NCBI GenBank assembly: GCA_024227995.1
Contig: CP100467.1
Span: 1 to 64,000 of the forward strand
DNA length: 64,000 nt
Direction of reading: 5' to 3'
Source: Halomicrococcus gelatinilyticus
GTDB taxonomy: Archaea > Halobacteriota > Halobacteria > Halobacteriales > Haladaptataceae
Under the pieces are notes generated by a model. That model made no database searches, was not told where the DNA came from, and saw only the letters and a program-made list of their open reading frames with translations. Positions 43,926 to 51,873 of this stretch are shown here, in pieces; position 1 is the first letter of the stretch; the number at the start of each line of letters is the position of its first letter. Position numbers and translations under genes: made by a program.

Positions 43926-44728
43926 GCCGTCCCGGCGCGGGCGACGGGTACCACGACCCGGCGTGGTATCCGGCCCTCGGCGAGGTGCCGAGTCAACGCG
44001 CCCGGATCGAACGACGTGAGTGGGACGTCCTGACCGTGCTCGACGACTGCCGGTGGGACTATCTGACCCTCGTCGACGAGGCGGCCGAGATGGTCCGCAC
44101 GCCCGCGGAGGAGGCCACGCCCGACTGGACGACCCGGACGTGGGACCGCGAGGGCTGGGAGGACGTGACGTACATCTCGGGGAATCCGTTCACGACCTAC
44201 GCCCGCGAGGCGGAGCGGTTCGGCGTGGTCCTCGAGGAACGCGTGGGCACCTACGTCGAGGCCTTCCGCGGCGACGACGACAGCGCCTGTAACGACCTCC
44301 TGCACTGCACCCGGCCGGACCGGATGACGGACCTCGCGCTCGCGTACCTCGACGGCGAGGGACCGCCGCTGGTGGTCCACTACCTCCAGCCACACGTCCC
44401 GTACGTCGGGGACGTTGGGGTGCAGGGACGACACCGAGAACCGTTCGTACCCGACCGGGAGACTGGTGACGACCTCCTCGACACGGTCTGTCCGGCCGTC
44501 ACCCTGTTCCGGGAGGGCGAGGTCTCCGGCAGCCTGCTGCGCCACGCCTATCTCGAGAATCTGAAGCTCGTCTGGCGGGAGTCCGAACGCCTTCGACGCA
44601 GAATCTACGCCAGCGACCTCACTGGAGTCGTCACCGCCGACCACGGCGAGGTGCTGGGGCCCGACCGCTGGGGGCACGGTCGACCGGAGGACCCTCGTGC
44701 CCGCATTGTGCCGTGGCTCCGGATCTAA
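43922..44728 (+). CDS. Alkaline phosphatase-superfamily (sulfatase-like) protein
   Basis: The 268-residue protein has TVLDDCRWDYLTLV (about 38-51) and a late TADHGEVLG (about 235-243), the metal-binding ends of the sulfatase/alkaline phosphatase fold. HYLQPHVPYVGD is also typical of haloarchaeal sulfatase-like proteins. The formylglycine motif C-x-P/A-x-R is absent, so it is not a classical sulfatase and not an obvious substrate of the radical SAM enzyme. It may hydrolyse surface glycans or phosphoesters for entry or release. Coupled to the preceding gene. Confidence 0.65.
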   Translation: MSRPGAGDGYHDPAWYPALGEVPSQRARIERREWDVLTVLDDCRWDYLTLVDEAAEMVRTPAEEATPDWTTRTWDREGWEDVTYISGNPFTTYAREAERFGVVLEERVGTYVEAFRGDDDSACNDLLHCTRPDRMTDLALAYLDGEGPPLVVHYLQPHVPYVGDVGVQGRHREPFVPDRETGDDLLDTVCPAVTLFREGEVSGSLLRHAYLENLKLVWRESERLRRRIYASDLTGVVTADHGEVLGPDRWGHGRPEDPRARIVPWLRI

Positions 44729-44907
44729 CCGTCGTCTTCGAGACGTGCGACCGGGGGTCACGACGGACCTGCCGACGGGGGAACCGACGTCGCCGCCAGG
44801 TCGGCGTCAGGGGGATCGTCGGAGCGGCGACCAGCCGGACGGCGCTTCGTGACCCGGGGTTCGTGGGGACGACAACCGACCATCGACGACTACTCGATCA
44901 CTGACAG

Positions 44908-45303
44908 ATGAACATCGTAGAACCATTCGACGTCGTCAGAGCCATCGCAGCGCTCGTGACGGCTCTCGGGACCATCGGGGGATTCGTCTACTGGCTCGCG
45001 CGGAGCTCCGCCGGGCTGGCGACCAAGTCGTACGTCGAGGAGCACGTCAACGAGGAACTCGAACCGATAGAAGACCGCGCAGCGACGGCGCTGGAACACG
45101 CGCGTCGGAACGAGAGCGAACTCCAGGAGCTGAAGAGCCTCATCGAAGGGGGAAACAGCCAGTTCGACCAGGGAATCATCGACTTCCTGGACGAGAACAT
45201 CGACCGGACGAACGAAATCAAGGACGAACTCGACGAGATCCGCCGGAGCATCACGACGCTCAAGCACGTCGAGCAGGCGGACGACCGGACGGACGACGAC
45301 TGA
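44908..45303 (+). CDS. One-TM coiled-coil protein (holin- or membrane-anchor-like)
   Basis: The 131-residue protein has one predicted membrane helix near the N-terminus (about residues 10-30, AIAALVTALGTIGGFVYWLA) followed by a charged coiled coil (about 40-125). This layout is seen in phage holin/spanin-like and membrane-tethered proteins. It is the last + strand gene behind the tail module and could act in particle release or anchoring. That is inference from layout and place. Confidence 0.55.
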   Translation: MNIVEPFDVVRAIAALVTALGTIGGFVYWLARSSAGLATKSYVEEHVNEELEPIEDRAATALEHARRNESELQELKSLIEGGNSQFDQGIIDFLDENIDRTNEIKDELDEIRRSITTLKHVEQADDRTDDD

Positions 45304-45646
45304 CGCGCCAGCCCGCGACCGGATTCGGCGTTTTCTCGACCGGTGACGCTCCGGCTACCACCTGCTGGTAGCACGGGTCGACGCCGAACTGGCGGCGCTA
45401 GCACCGATAGACACCGATAGCGGAGGTGGACTACCAGCTAACCGACCCTCGCGAGCGACCGCTGCGGGGTCGAGGGAGGCGGCGGCGCTCGCTGCGTGTC
45501 TGCCGTCGTCTCCAGTTTCCGGCCGCTGGCAGTCCGCACGGGGAACGAACTGCCAGGCGTCGGCCCCGGAGTCGCTACCAGCAGGTGTGAGGCGGGGCGA
45601 CCGACCCCCGCCGGACCCGTGTGACTCCGGTCCTGGGTCGGCGCCG
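45304..45646. other. Intergenic region with repeats at the end of the tail module
   Basis: No gene is evident. It contains a hairpin GCTACCA/TGGTAGC (45354-45372), a short direct repeat CCGATAG (twice near 45395-45411) and a 14-base inverted repeat whose arms, CACCTGCTGGTAGC (45359-45372) and GCTACCAGCAGGTG (45574-45587), lie about 200 bases apart. Confidence 0.5.
45359..45587. repeat. 229-base segment bounded by perfect 14-base inverted repeats
   Basis: The two arms are exact reverse complements and bound a segment with no gene. The left arm also folds on itself as a hairpin. The layout resembles a small non-autonomous element or a recombination/regulatory site at the edge of the tail module. 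No target-site duplication is apparent. Confidence 0.4.
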
Positions 45647-46384
45647 TCAGGCCCGCATCCGCTCCGACGCCGAGAGCAGGGGGTCCGGTCTCCAGACGAG
45701 CAGTCGGTGGTATCCATCGCGACTCTTGTCCTTGCGGACGCGGCGCGGCGAGTCCGCGCCGAGGTCGACCAGCTTGGTGAACACCCGTTCGACCTCGCTC
45801 GTGCTGAACGTCCGGTCGAACCGCGCCGCCAGGTACGGTTTGACCTCGGGAGCGACGAAGACGAGTCGGCGGCCGTTCTCGTCGGCGACGAGCGAGCCCC
45901 AGACGGTCGCGTGGACGAGGAGTTCGCGGGCGCGTTCGTGGACCGGATAGACGCGATCTACGACGTCGTCGGGGCCGCGGCGAAGCAGGCGGACGAGTTT
46001 GTCCTCCGCGGCCACGGCGTCGTCGACGGCGACGTCCAGTTCGTCCGCGAGGTGCGTCACGCGCTTCTCGACCAGCGCGTCGGCCCTGCTTCGGGTCTTC
46101 TGTTCGTCCACGAGGTCCGACCGGAGCGCCTCGATATCCTCGCGGAGGTCGTCTTTCGCGTTCTGGACGATCTGCGTGCGCTGGATCTGTTCGTCGCGGA
46201 TCGCCGCCTCGCGGTCGTCACGCTCGCCGGAGAGTTCGGCCGCGAGACCGTCGAGGCGTGCCCGCTGTTCGGCCACGCTGTCCTCCAGTTGCGAGACCCT
46301 GTCACGGAGGTCCGCGACGAGGGCAGCGATGTCTTCGTCGTGCTGTTCTCCCGGGGAGTCGGAAACGTCGTTGCTCGTACTCAT
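45647..46384 (-). CDS. Coiled-coil protein with a C-terminal winged-helix-like domain
   Basis: The 245-residue protein has a long coiled coil (about residues 15-125, charged heptads) and a C-terminal domain of about 110 residues containing FSTSEVERVFTKLVDLGADSP, which looks like a winged helix, and a basic RRVRKDKSRDGYHR stretch. DNA binding is likely. It is on the opposite strand to the tail module and points toward it. I do not recognise a named family. Confidence 0.6.
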   Translation of the reverse strand: MSTSNDVSDSPGEQHDEDIAALVADLRDRVSQLEDSVAEQRARLDGLAAELSGERDDREAAIRDEQIQRTQIVQNAKDDLREDIEALRSDLVDEQKTRSRADALVEKRVTHLADELDVAVDDAVAAEDKLVRLLRRGPDDVVDRVYPVHERARELLVHATVWGSLVADENGRRLVFVAPEVKPYLAARFDRTFSTSEVERVFTKLVDLGADSPRRVRKDKSRDGYHRLLVWRPDPLLSASERMRA

Positions 46385-47118
46385 GAACTCGAATCGGCCG
46401 CGAAACGGTTCTGAACCGGGCCTCTGGGCGGTACGCTACGAGCGAGGGTCGTCGAACGTGACGACGCGCTCGTCGCAGGTGCGGTCCGTCTGTGGTGGCT
46501 GATGGTGCGTCGTGGGGCGAAGCAGTGGTGGCGCCACCTGTTCGTTTTCGTCCAGTTCCGTTTAATGGTTGGCCTGCAGCGGAGTGAAAGTGAAAACGCG
46601 GGCGTCAGGGACGCATCGGACGCTGGCGGGGACGGCGGGTTAATTACCCGGGGAACGGCCGTCGGGCTAACCGCTCTGAAGGAGTGAAAGTGAAACCTGA
46701 CCGGGCGCGACCTCGAAGACGGACCGAACGAGGTCGGTCCATACTCCGCACCATCAGCCACCACGCTTATGAAGTACGGAGCATGCGTATTACCCCGCTC
46801 GTTCCACATAATGGTACCGGTGGGCCGAATGGACGAAGGCGGCACGGGCACCGACGCAGCAGATATACCGCGACCCGCGATTCCGGGCCGTCCTGTGGGC
46901 TGTCGTCCGAACGCGACGCTGCCCAGGCAGGTCGAACGCCCGGAGTTCGGCCCGCAGCGCGGCGGCGAAGAACGCCGCACCGTCTCCCGCTCCGAACGGG
47001 CGGTCCACGGTATCGTCTCCTCACCCGGCGGTAGTTCGACCTCGAAGGTGGCCCACGAACAGCACCGCGACGCCTTCCAGGCCAGGTTCGCTATCGACGA
47101 GCACACCTCCGGACTCCG
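46385..47118. other. Gene-poor accessory region with a 100-base-spaced direct repeat
   Basis: Open frames here have the composition of shadow frames and no supporting signals. The notable element is GGAGTGAAAGTGAAA, present at 46581-46595 and again at 46681-46695, exactly 100 bases apart. AT-rich spots near 46560 and 46640 may be old promoters. Confidence 0.45.
46581..46695 (+). repeat. Direct repeat pair GGAGTGAAAGTGAAA, 100 bases apart
   Basis: The 15 bases are identical in both copies (46581-46595 and 46681-46695). A related core, GTGAAAGTGA, also occurs on the minus strand ahead of the CaCA gene near 52842-52855. It could be a regulator-binding site or the trace of a duplication. Confidence 0.45.
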
Positions 47119-47304
47119 GTCGAGCACGAACGAGAAGCCACCGTCCAGTTCCTCGACGAACTGGTCGAGGCGGGCTACTCGCGAGAACAGTACGACGAGA
47201 CACCGCCCAGGGTCGAGTACGACCTCACGTCCACGGGCGCGCACCTGTGTCGACGACTCGAACTGCTGCTCCAGTGGGTCGGGGAGCAGGAGGACGGGAC
47301 GTGA
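47119..47304 (+). pseudogene. HxlR-type winged-helix regulator, C-terminal remnant
   Basis: In this frame the sequence reads FLDELVEAGYSREQYDE, then PPRVEYDLTSTGAHL, then ELLLQWVGEQEDGT and a stop. This is the wing and C-terminal helix of HxlR-type regulators, where PPRVEYxLTxxG is diagnostic. The expected N-terminal part is not found upstream in any frame, and no plausible start codon with a promoter exists. It is best read as a decayed gene end. Confidence 0.5.
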
Positions 47305-47310
47305 CGGTCG

Positions 47311-47724
47311 TCAATCGCGGTCGGGACGGGGCGCGTTCTCGTACTTGACCATCTTCTCGGGCTTGTCCGATATCGTCTCGTAGATGCGCTGGAGGGTCTC
47401 CTCCGCCTCGAGCAGGTTGTGGTCGTCGAGGAACCGGCGGCCGTCGTCGGTGAGGCCGTAGAACTTCCAGGGGTAACCCTGTCGCCGTTCGTCGTCCGGC
47501 AGCGCGACCTCCTCGACGACGCCGGCGTCGATCAGCTTCTGGACGTGCTTGTAGACGGTCGCGTCGCTCACGCTGGGGTTCAGTCGTTCGAGTTCGTACA
47601 TCGACGGCAGCTGTTCGGGGTGCTGGAGGATGTTGTTGACCAGCGCGAACCGCGTCCGCTGGGTCACGAAGTGGACGAGTTCGCGTCCCGTCGCTCCCTC
47701 GGACGTCCCCAGGTCGGTGCTCAT
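47311..47724 (-). CDS. PadR-like winged-helix regulator
   Basis: The 137-residue protein has RFALVNNILQHPEQLPSMYE, LNPSVSDATVYKHVQKLIDA (recognition helix and wing), a KFYGLTDDGRRFLDDHN stretch and a C-terminal helix, as in small PadR/TrmB-like repressors of haloarchaea. The ATG at 47724 is preferred over an upstream start that would place the palindromic control region inside the coding sequence. It is divergent from the unknown gene at 47937 and probably controls both. Confidence 0.75.
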   Translation of the reverse strand: MSTDLGTSEGATGRELVHFVTQRTRFALVNNILQHPEQLPSMYELERLNPSVSDATVYKHVQKLIDAGVVEEVALPDDERRQGYPWKFYGLTDDGRRFLDDHNLLEAEETLQRIYETISDKPEKMVKYENAPRPDRD

Positions 47725-47750
47725 GTGAGCAGCTAGTGACTGCACGGACA

Positions 47751-47776
47751 AGTAGTTTACCCTGAAGTAAATTACT
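47751..47776. promoter_or_regulatory. Palindromic operator between the PadR-like gene and its neighbour
   Basis: Arms AGTAGTTTAC and GTAAATTACT pair with one mismatch around a CCTGAA centre. The site lies 30-50 bases upstream of the regulator start and covers its TATA-like sequence, a typical autorepression site. Confidence 0.55.
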
Positions 47777-47905
47777 CTGGAGTAGACCACCCCGGTCGAC
47801 CAGCAGCCTCGCGTTACGCCGCCGTAGAGCCAGCGACGACCGTTCCGGTTCGATGGGCGTCGGAACGACGCATCCGCCTATTGAACGAGTGAACTACGTC
47901 GTAAA

Positions 47906-47912
47906 CTATATT
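47906..47912 (+). promoter_or_regulatory. TATA box of the 182-residue unknown gene
   Basis: CTATATT is centred 28 bases before a GTG at 47937, indicating a leaderless GTG start. Confidence 0.55.
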
Positions 47913-47936
47913 CGAGGCACGCGAAAACAACCGCGC

Positions 47937-48485
47937 GTGCCAGACGAGGAGACACCGGTCCCGGAGGACGTGCTGACGAGCGCGAGCGAACGACTCGACG
48001 AGAAGGAGCCCTCGCTGGCGGACAACGAAGAGATACTCCACGCGCTGAGCGAACTGACCCCCGTCTACGAGAACGACCGCACGTACTTCGTGCTCGGGAA
48101 CTACGCCCGCGAGCCCATTCGGCGGCTGAACCTCGTCGTCGACCGGCTGAACCGCCGCGAGGACACCTACGCCTTCCGGATGGTCGACATCAGGGGCGAG
48201 TGGGACAACAGCATCCAGAAGTTCTGCCTCGTCGCGGACCTCGTCACCTGCCTCGTCGGCGTCGCCGAGAAGGAGCCGAGCGACTTCCTCGTCGAACAGG
48301 GGTTGCTCGTGGGGACGGTGGAGTACTTCAGGAAGAGCCACGTGCTCAAGCGCGAGTACGAGGACGAGGACCACCCGTTCGGCTGGATGCAGGACGGCGT
48401 CTTCGAACTGCTCGACGACGAGGGCCGCCTCTACCGCTGGCGGACCGAGGAGGACCTCGTCGACGCCGCTGAGGAACTGCCGTAG
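47937..48485 (+). CDS. Conserved-looking hypothetical acidic protein
   Basis: The 182-residue soluble protein is rich in Glu and Asp, with HALSELTPVYENDRTYFVLG, a REPIRRLNLVVDRLNRRED helix and a C-terminal FRKSHVLKREYEDEDH stretch. No catalytic motif is visible and I do not know the family. It is divergent from the PadR-like regulator across a shared operator, so the pair may form a regulated unit. The GTG start follows the TATA box at 47906. Confidence 0.65.
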   Translation: MPDEETPVPEDVLTSASERLDEKEPSLADNEEILHALSELTPVYENDRTYFVLGNYAREPIRRLNLVVDRLNRREDTYAFRMVDIRGEWDNSIQKFCLVADLVTCLVGVAEKEPSDFLVEQGLLVGTVEYFRKSHVLKREYEDEDHPFGWMQDGVFELLDDEGRLYRWRTEEDLVDAAEELP

Positions 48486-48497
48486 CGCCCGGCGACC

Positions 48498-49796
48498 TCA
48501 CCGCCGACGGACTGTCGCCTCGACGGTTACCTCCGGGCGCAGGACCAGCGACGGCGCGAACGAGAGCGGGCCGTCGGTCGCGACGTCGAGCGCGACCGCC
48601 CGGACCATCGTCGCGATCGTCAGTTCGAGACGTGCGAACCGCATCCCCAGTGGCGTGGGCCGCCGCTGAACGGGAAGTAGGCGTACTCCAGCCGGTCGGA
48701 CTCCCGCTCCCATCGGGACGGGGCGAACGTCTCCGGGCGTCCCAGAACCGCTCGTCGCGGTGGAGGACCCACTGCGGGACGGTGAGCCGTGCACCACGGG
48801 GGAGGTCGTACCCGCCGAGCGTCACCGGCTCCATCGTCTGCCGGTTGCCCGCCCACGTCGGGGGTACAGGCGCAGCGTCTCGCTGGCGACGTGCCGCGTC
48901 CGCTCCAGGTCGTCGAAGTGCTCGCTGCGCGGGGGTCCGTCGTCGGCGACCGCTTCGCCCTCGCTCGCCAGCGATTCCCTGACCCGGGGACGCCGGCTCA
49001 GTTCGTACCAGGCGTAGGTGAGCGCCACCGCCGAGGTGTCGTGGCCGGCGAGCAACAGCCCCACGAGGGTGTCCCTGACCTCCGCCATCGAGAGGTCGCC
49101 GCGGTCGCGAGCCGCCGGCAGGACCGAGCACACGTCGCCGTCGCCGGACGAGCGGGCCGCGAGCACGCCGGCAACGTAGGCGTCCAGTTCGGCGACGCGC
49201 CGCTCGAATCGCCGTTCGGTCGGGGTCGGTAGCCAGCCGGGCAACAGCCGTCCGAACCGGCGTGGGTCGGCTCGCGCGACGAGCGCGTCGGCGGCGTCCA
49301 TGGCGACGGCCTCGTCGCCCTCGACGTCGATGCCGAGGAGGGTGTCGCCGAGGACGTGCAGGGTCAGCAGTCGCATCTGGTGGTGCAGGTCCAGTCGCTC
49401 GCCGTCGGCCCAGCCCGCCACGTGCTCGGCCGTGCGCTCGGTCATCCGTCCGCCGTAACCCTCGATGCCGTCCCAGGTGAACGCCGGCTGGAGCGCGCCC
49501 CTGTGCCGCCGCCAGCGGTCGCCCGTGTTCGCGGTCAGCGCGTCGTCCTCGATGCCGCTGAACGTCTCGCGCTGCTCGCGGCCGATGGTGAACCGTCCCT
49601 CGCTGTCGAGCAGAACCTCCTCGATCAGTTCGGGCCCGGTGACGAGGTACATCGACCGGCCGGGGAACTCCAGGCGGACGACGTCGCCGTGACGTGCCCA
49701 CGACTCCATCGCACCGAACGGGTCGCGGGAGAACGCGAGGCCGTTTCCCAGCAGCGGAACGCCGTCGGGGGTCGGTGGAGTGGCGTCGTGGCCCAT
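48498..49796 (-). pseudogene. Cytochrome P450 broken by three frameshifts
   Basis: The N-terminal 310 codons are intact: RLEFPGRSMYLVTGP, I-helix LLLAGHDTSAVAL and K-helix ASETLRLYP. Then the frame breaks. The missing parts continue in the other frames: PTWAGNRQTMEP, then PETFAPSRWERESDRL with FPFSGGPRH, then MRFARLELTIATMVRA. Breaks fall in G/C runs at 48860-48864 and 48735-48737 (each one base short) and near 48648. At the last break about four bases appear lost and the heme-ligating Cys of the F-x-x-G-x-R-x-C-x-G motif is gone. It cannot encode a working P450 as read. Assembly error could explain the first two breaks. Confidence 0.8.
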
Positions 49797-49942
49797 GCCC
49801 CGGTGTACGACGCCCCACGGAATAACTCCGGGTCCGGGGCGACCCGGGACGACCCTGGGTCATCGACGACGTGCGGTCGGCAGCCGAATCAGGACCAGAC
49901 TCACGGACAGCATTTATGTCAACTCCCGCCGAAATCCCGACC

Positions 49943-50329
49943 GTGCCCTCCACCGTGTTCGTCCGGCTTCGGGAGCGAGCGACGACGCAGCGCAACGTCA
50001 CGATATACCTCGCCATCCTCGTCGCCGTGCCGCTCGCGTCCGCCTTCAATACGGCTGTCGGCGGAGCCCAGGGCGGCTTCCTCCTGCTGATGACGCTGGC
50101 CGTCGGCGTGCCGTCGGCGTACGACGGGTACTGGCCGGCGTACGACGCGACCTGGAAGGCGGTGGCGTGGATACTCGCCGCCTGCGCGGTCGTGACCGTC
50201 GAGTTCATCGGTCTCTACCTCGCCGGGACCGACCTGCTCTCGCTGTCGCCGTTCGTCGCCAGTATCGTAGCGTTCCTCGTCGTCGACTTCGGCAATCTCG
50301 CGTGGCTGAGCGTCATGCGTCGCCGGTAG
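49943..50329 (+). CDS. Small membrane protein, four predicted helices
   Basis: The 128-residue protein starts at GTG 49943, 27 bases after a TTTATG box (49913-49918), so the mRNA is leaderless. Helices lie at about residues 20-40, 44-62, 70-95 and 100-120 (e.g. VTIYLAILVAVPLASAF). The ends are basic. No family is recognised. The upstream ATG at 49916 falls at the TATA box and is unlikely. Confidence 0.6.
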   Translation: MPSTVFVRLRERATTQRNVTIYLAILVAVPLASAFNTAVGGAQGGFLLLMTLAVGVPSAYDGYWPAYDATWKAVAWILAACAVVTVEFIGLYLAGTDLLSLSPFVASIVAFLVVDFGNLAWLSVMRRR

Positions 50330-50458
50330 CTGGCGCACTCGCTGGTGCCGTCCGAACGATCCGGAGAAGAGCGTTTCAGTCCCCGCGGGCGCGCCGGGTC
50401 GTCCATCACGGCGGCGCTGCGGTCTCGAACGCCGGTTCGTCGACAGCGGCGACCGCGT

Positions 50459-50538
50459 GCCGGACGTACGCAGCGGAACGCTACACGTGGGCGCGGACCG
50501 TCGACGAACTGGAGTCGGTGTACGACTCCTGGCGGTGA
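50459..50538 (+). pseudogene. Glycosyltransferase C-terminal remnant
   Basis: The frame reads RTYAAERYTWARTVDELESV and ends YDSWR then stop. This is the usual C-terminal helix of GT4-type glycosyltransferases (AxERYxWxxTVDxLExVY). The rest of the gene is absent upstream. It lies in the same decayed stretch as the broken P450. Confidence 0.4.
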
Positions 50539-50544
50539 CCGTGG

Positions 50545-50832
50545 TCACGCGAGGTCGTGTTCGCGACGGAAGGCGTCGAGTTCGTCGCGGGCGTCCTGCA
50601 GCGCCCGCTCGGCCTCGCCGCCGTCGACCTGGTCCATCGGGCCGCTGAGTTTCTCCTCGACGTGTTCGAACCGTTCGGCCTCGTCGTCGGCGAACTCCGC
50701 CCCGGTGTTGCTGCCCTGGGCCAGTTTCTGGAGCTCCTCGTCGATGGACTGCAGGTTGTCCTGGACCTCGCCGTCGACGTGTTCCGTCGCCCGGTGGATC
50801 TCCTTCCGGGTGCGCTGCAGGTGGTCGGCCAT
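50545..50832 (-). CDS. Small acidic coiled-coil protein (DUF7553-like)
   Basis: The 95-residue protein is almost entirely helical: MADHLQRTRKEIHRATEHV, then FEHVEEKLSGPMDQVDGGEA, then ARDELDAFRREHDL. Small helical proteins of this type are widespread in haloarchaea with unknown function. No neighbours appear co-transcribed. Confidence 0.65.
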   Translation of the reverse strand: MADHLQRTRKEIHRATEHVDGEVQDNLQSIDEELQKLAQGSNTGAEFADDEAERFEHVEEKLSGPMDQVDGGEAERALQDARDELDAFRREHDLA

Positions 50833-51020
50833 ACCCCCGGCGTCGCCCCTGATGCTGTCAGGGGTAGTGGCCCACCGGGTCGACGGGGGTTCCCCCGTGG
50901 CTGGCGGCGATTCCGGCCAGTAAATGCCCGAGTACGAACCCGGTTCAATTAATCTGTCCTGTCAGGAGGTACAGATGTGCGTTATAAGTGAGATGAACCT
51001 TACTAGTCGAACAGAGAATC

Positions 51021-51752
51021 ATGGCACTGCAAGGCACCGACCCGGCGATTCCGCTTGCGCTGGTCGCGGTCGTCGGTGGGACGGTCGCGTTCTTCGGATA
51101 CGACCTCGTCGACGCGCTGCTCCCCTGGGCCGGCGGGGCCGCCGGCGCCTTCGCCGTCGGCGCGCTCGTCTGGGCGAGTCCGGCGTTCACGGACGGCATC
51201 GAACTGCAGTACCAGTACATCTTCGTCGGGTTGCTCGGCTTCGCCGGCGGGCTGGCAGGGTTCTTCGTGGTGCCGGTCGCGACGCGCGCCGCGACCGTCG
51301 GCGTCGGCTTCGTCGTGACGACGGTGACCACGTTCGTCGTCGTCACCGGCCAGCGCGTCGTGACGACGGACGCGCTCGCCGACGCGGGGACGACGGGACG
51401 GCCGGAGAGCGTGATCGAGGCGCTCCAGATACAGACCATCCTCCAGGACCCGCAACTCCAGCAGATCGCCGCGGTCGCGCTGCTCGCCGGCGGCATCGCG
51501 GCGGTCGTTGCCTGGCGGTTCTACGTCCTCCTCATGGCACTCGTGACGAGCGCCTTCGGAGCGACGCTGCTCGCCTACGTCGTCCCGCTCTGGCGGCGAC
51601 GCGGGACCGTCGACGGACTCGGCGACCTCGCCGGGTCGGCGTTCGCGACCGAGTGGTTCGTCGGCGTCCTCGTCGTCGGGTTCGCCGTCCAGTTCGTCCG
51701 GCACTCCGACGTCTTCGACGATAGTCCTGACCGTCCCGAACCGCTGCGCTGA
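51021..51752 (+). CDS. DUF4203-like multi-helix membrane protein
   Basis: The 243-residue protein has about seven hydrophobic helices (ALVAVVGGTVAFFGYDLVDAL at the start, then LLGFAGGLAGFFVVPVATR, VAWRFYVLLMALVTSAFGAT) and an acidic C-terminal tail. The rhythm fits the DUF4203 family of membrane proteins. No transport or catalytic residues are recognised. A GTTATAAG box at 50981-50988 leaves a leader of about ten bases. Confidence 0.65.
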   Translation: MALQGTDPAIPLALVAVVGGTVAFFGYDLVDALLPWAGGAAGAFAVGALVWASPAFTDGIELQYQYIFVGLLGFAGGLAGFFVVPVATRAATVGVGFVVTTVTTFVVVTGQRVVTTDALADAGTTGRPESVIEALQIQTILQDPQLQQIAAVALLAGGIAAVVAWRFYVLLMALVTSAFGATLLAYVVPLWRRRGTVDGLGDLAGSAFATEWFVGVLVVGFAVQFVRHSDVFDDSPDRPEPLR

Positions 51753-51873
51753 TTCGAACTCTCGTCCCCGTCGAAGTCGACAGGATCCGTGCTGAGTGGC
51801 GCGGATGGCTGTCGCTGAAGATGAGCGGAGTGAACCGGACAGGTGAGCCGCTGTCGTCGAGGCGAACTGCTGG

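Noticed and set aside
41407..44728. Radical SAM enzyme as an anaerobic sulfatase maturase for the sulfatase-like neighbour
   Set aside because: The HGGEP motif and the neighbour suggest it, but the sulfatase-like protein has no C/S-x-P/A-x-R site to be converted to formylglycine.
27458..45303. Intact integrated virus
   Set aside because: No integrase, terminase, portal, capsid or protease gene, no tRNA and no flanking direct repeats are seen.
45354..45411. CRISPR array or tRNA gene in the repeat-containing gap
   Set aside because: Only two short repeats with irregular spacing and no cloverleaf; neither structure is supported.
46769..47383. A 204-residue + strand protein
   Set aside because: Ser/Arg/Thr-rich composition, overlaps the next gene, and its DNA encodes an HxlR remnant in another frame.
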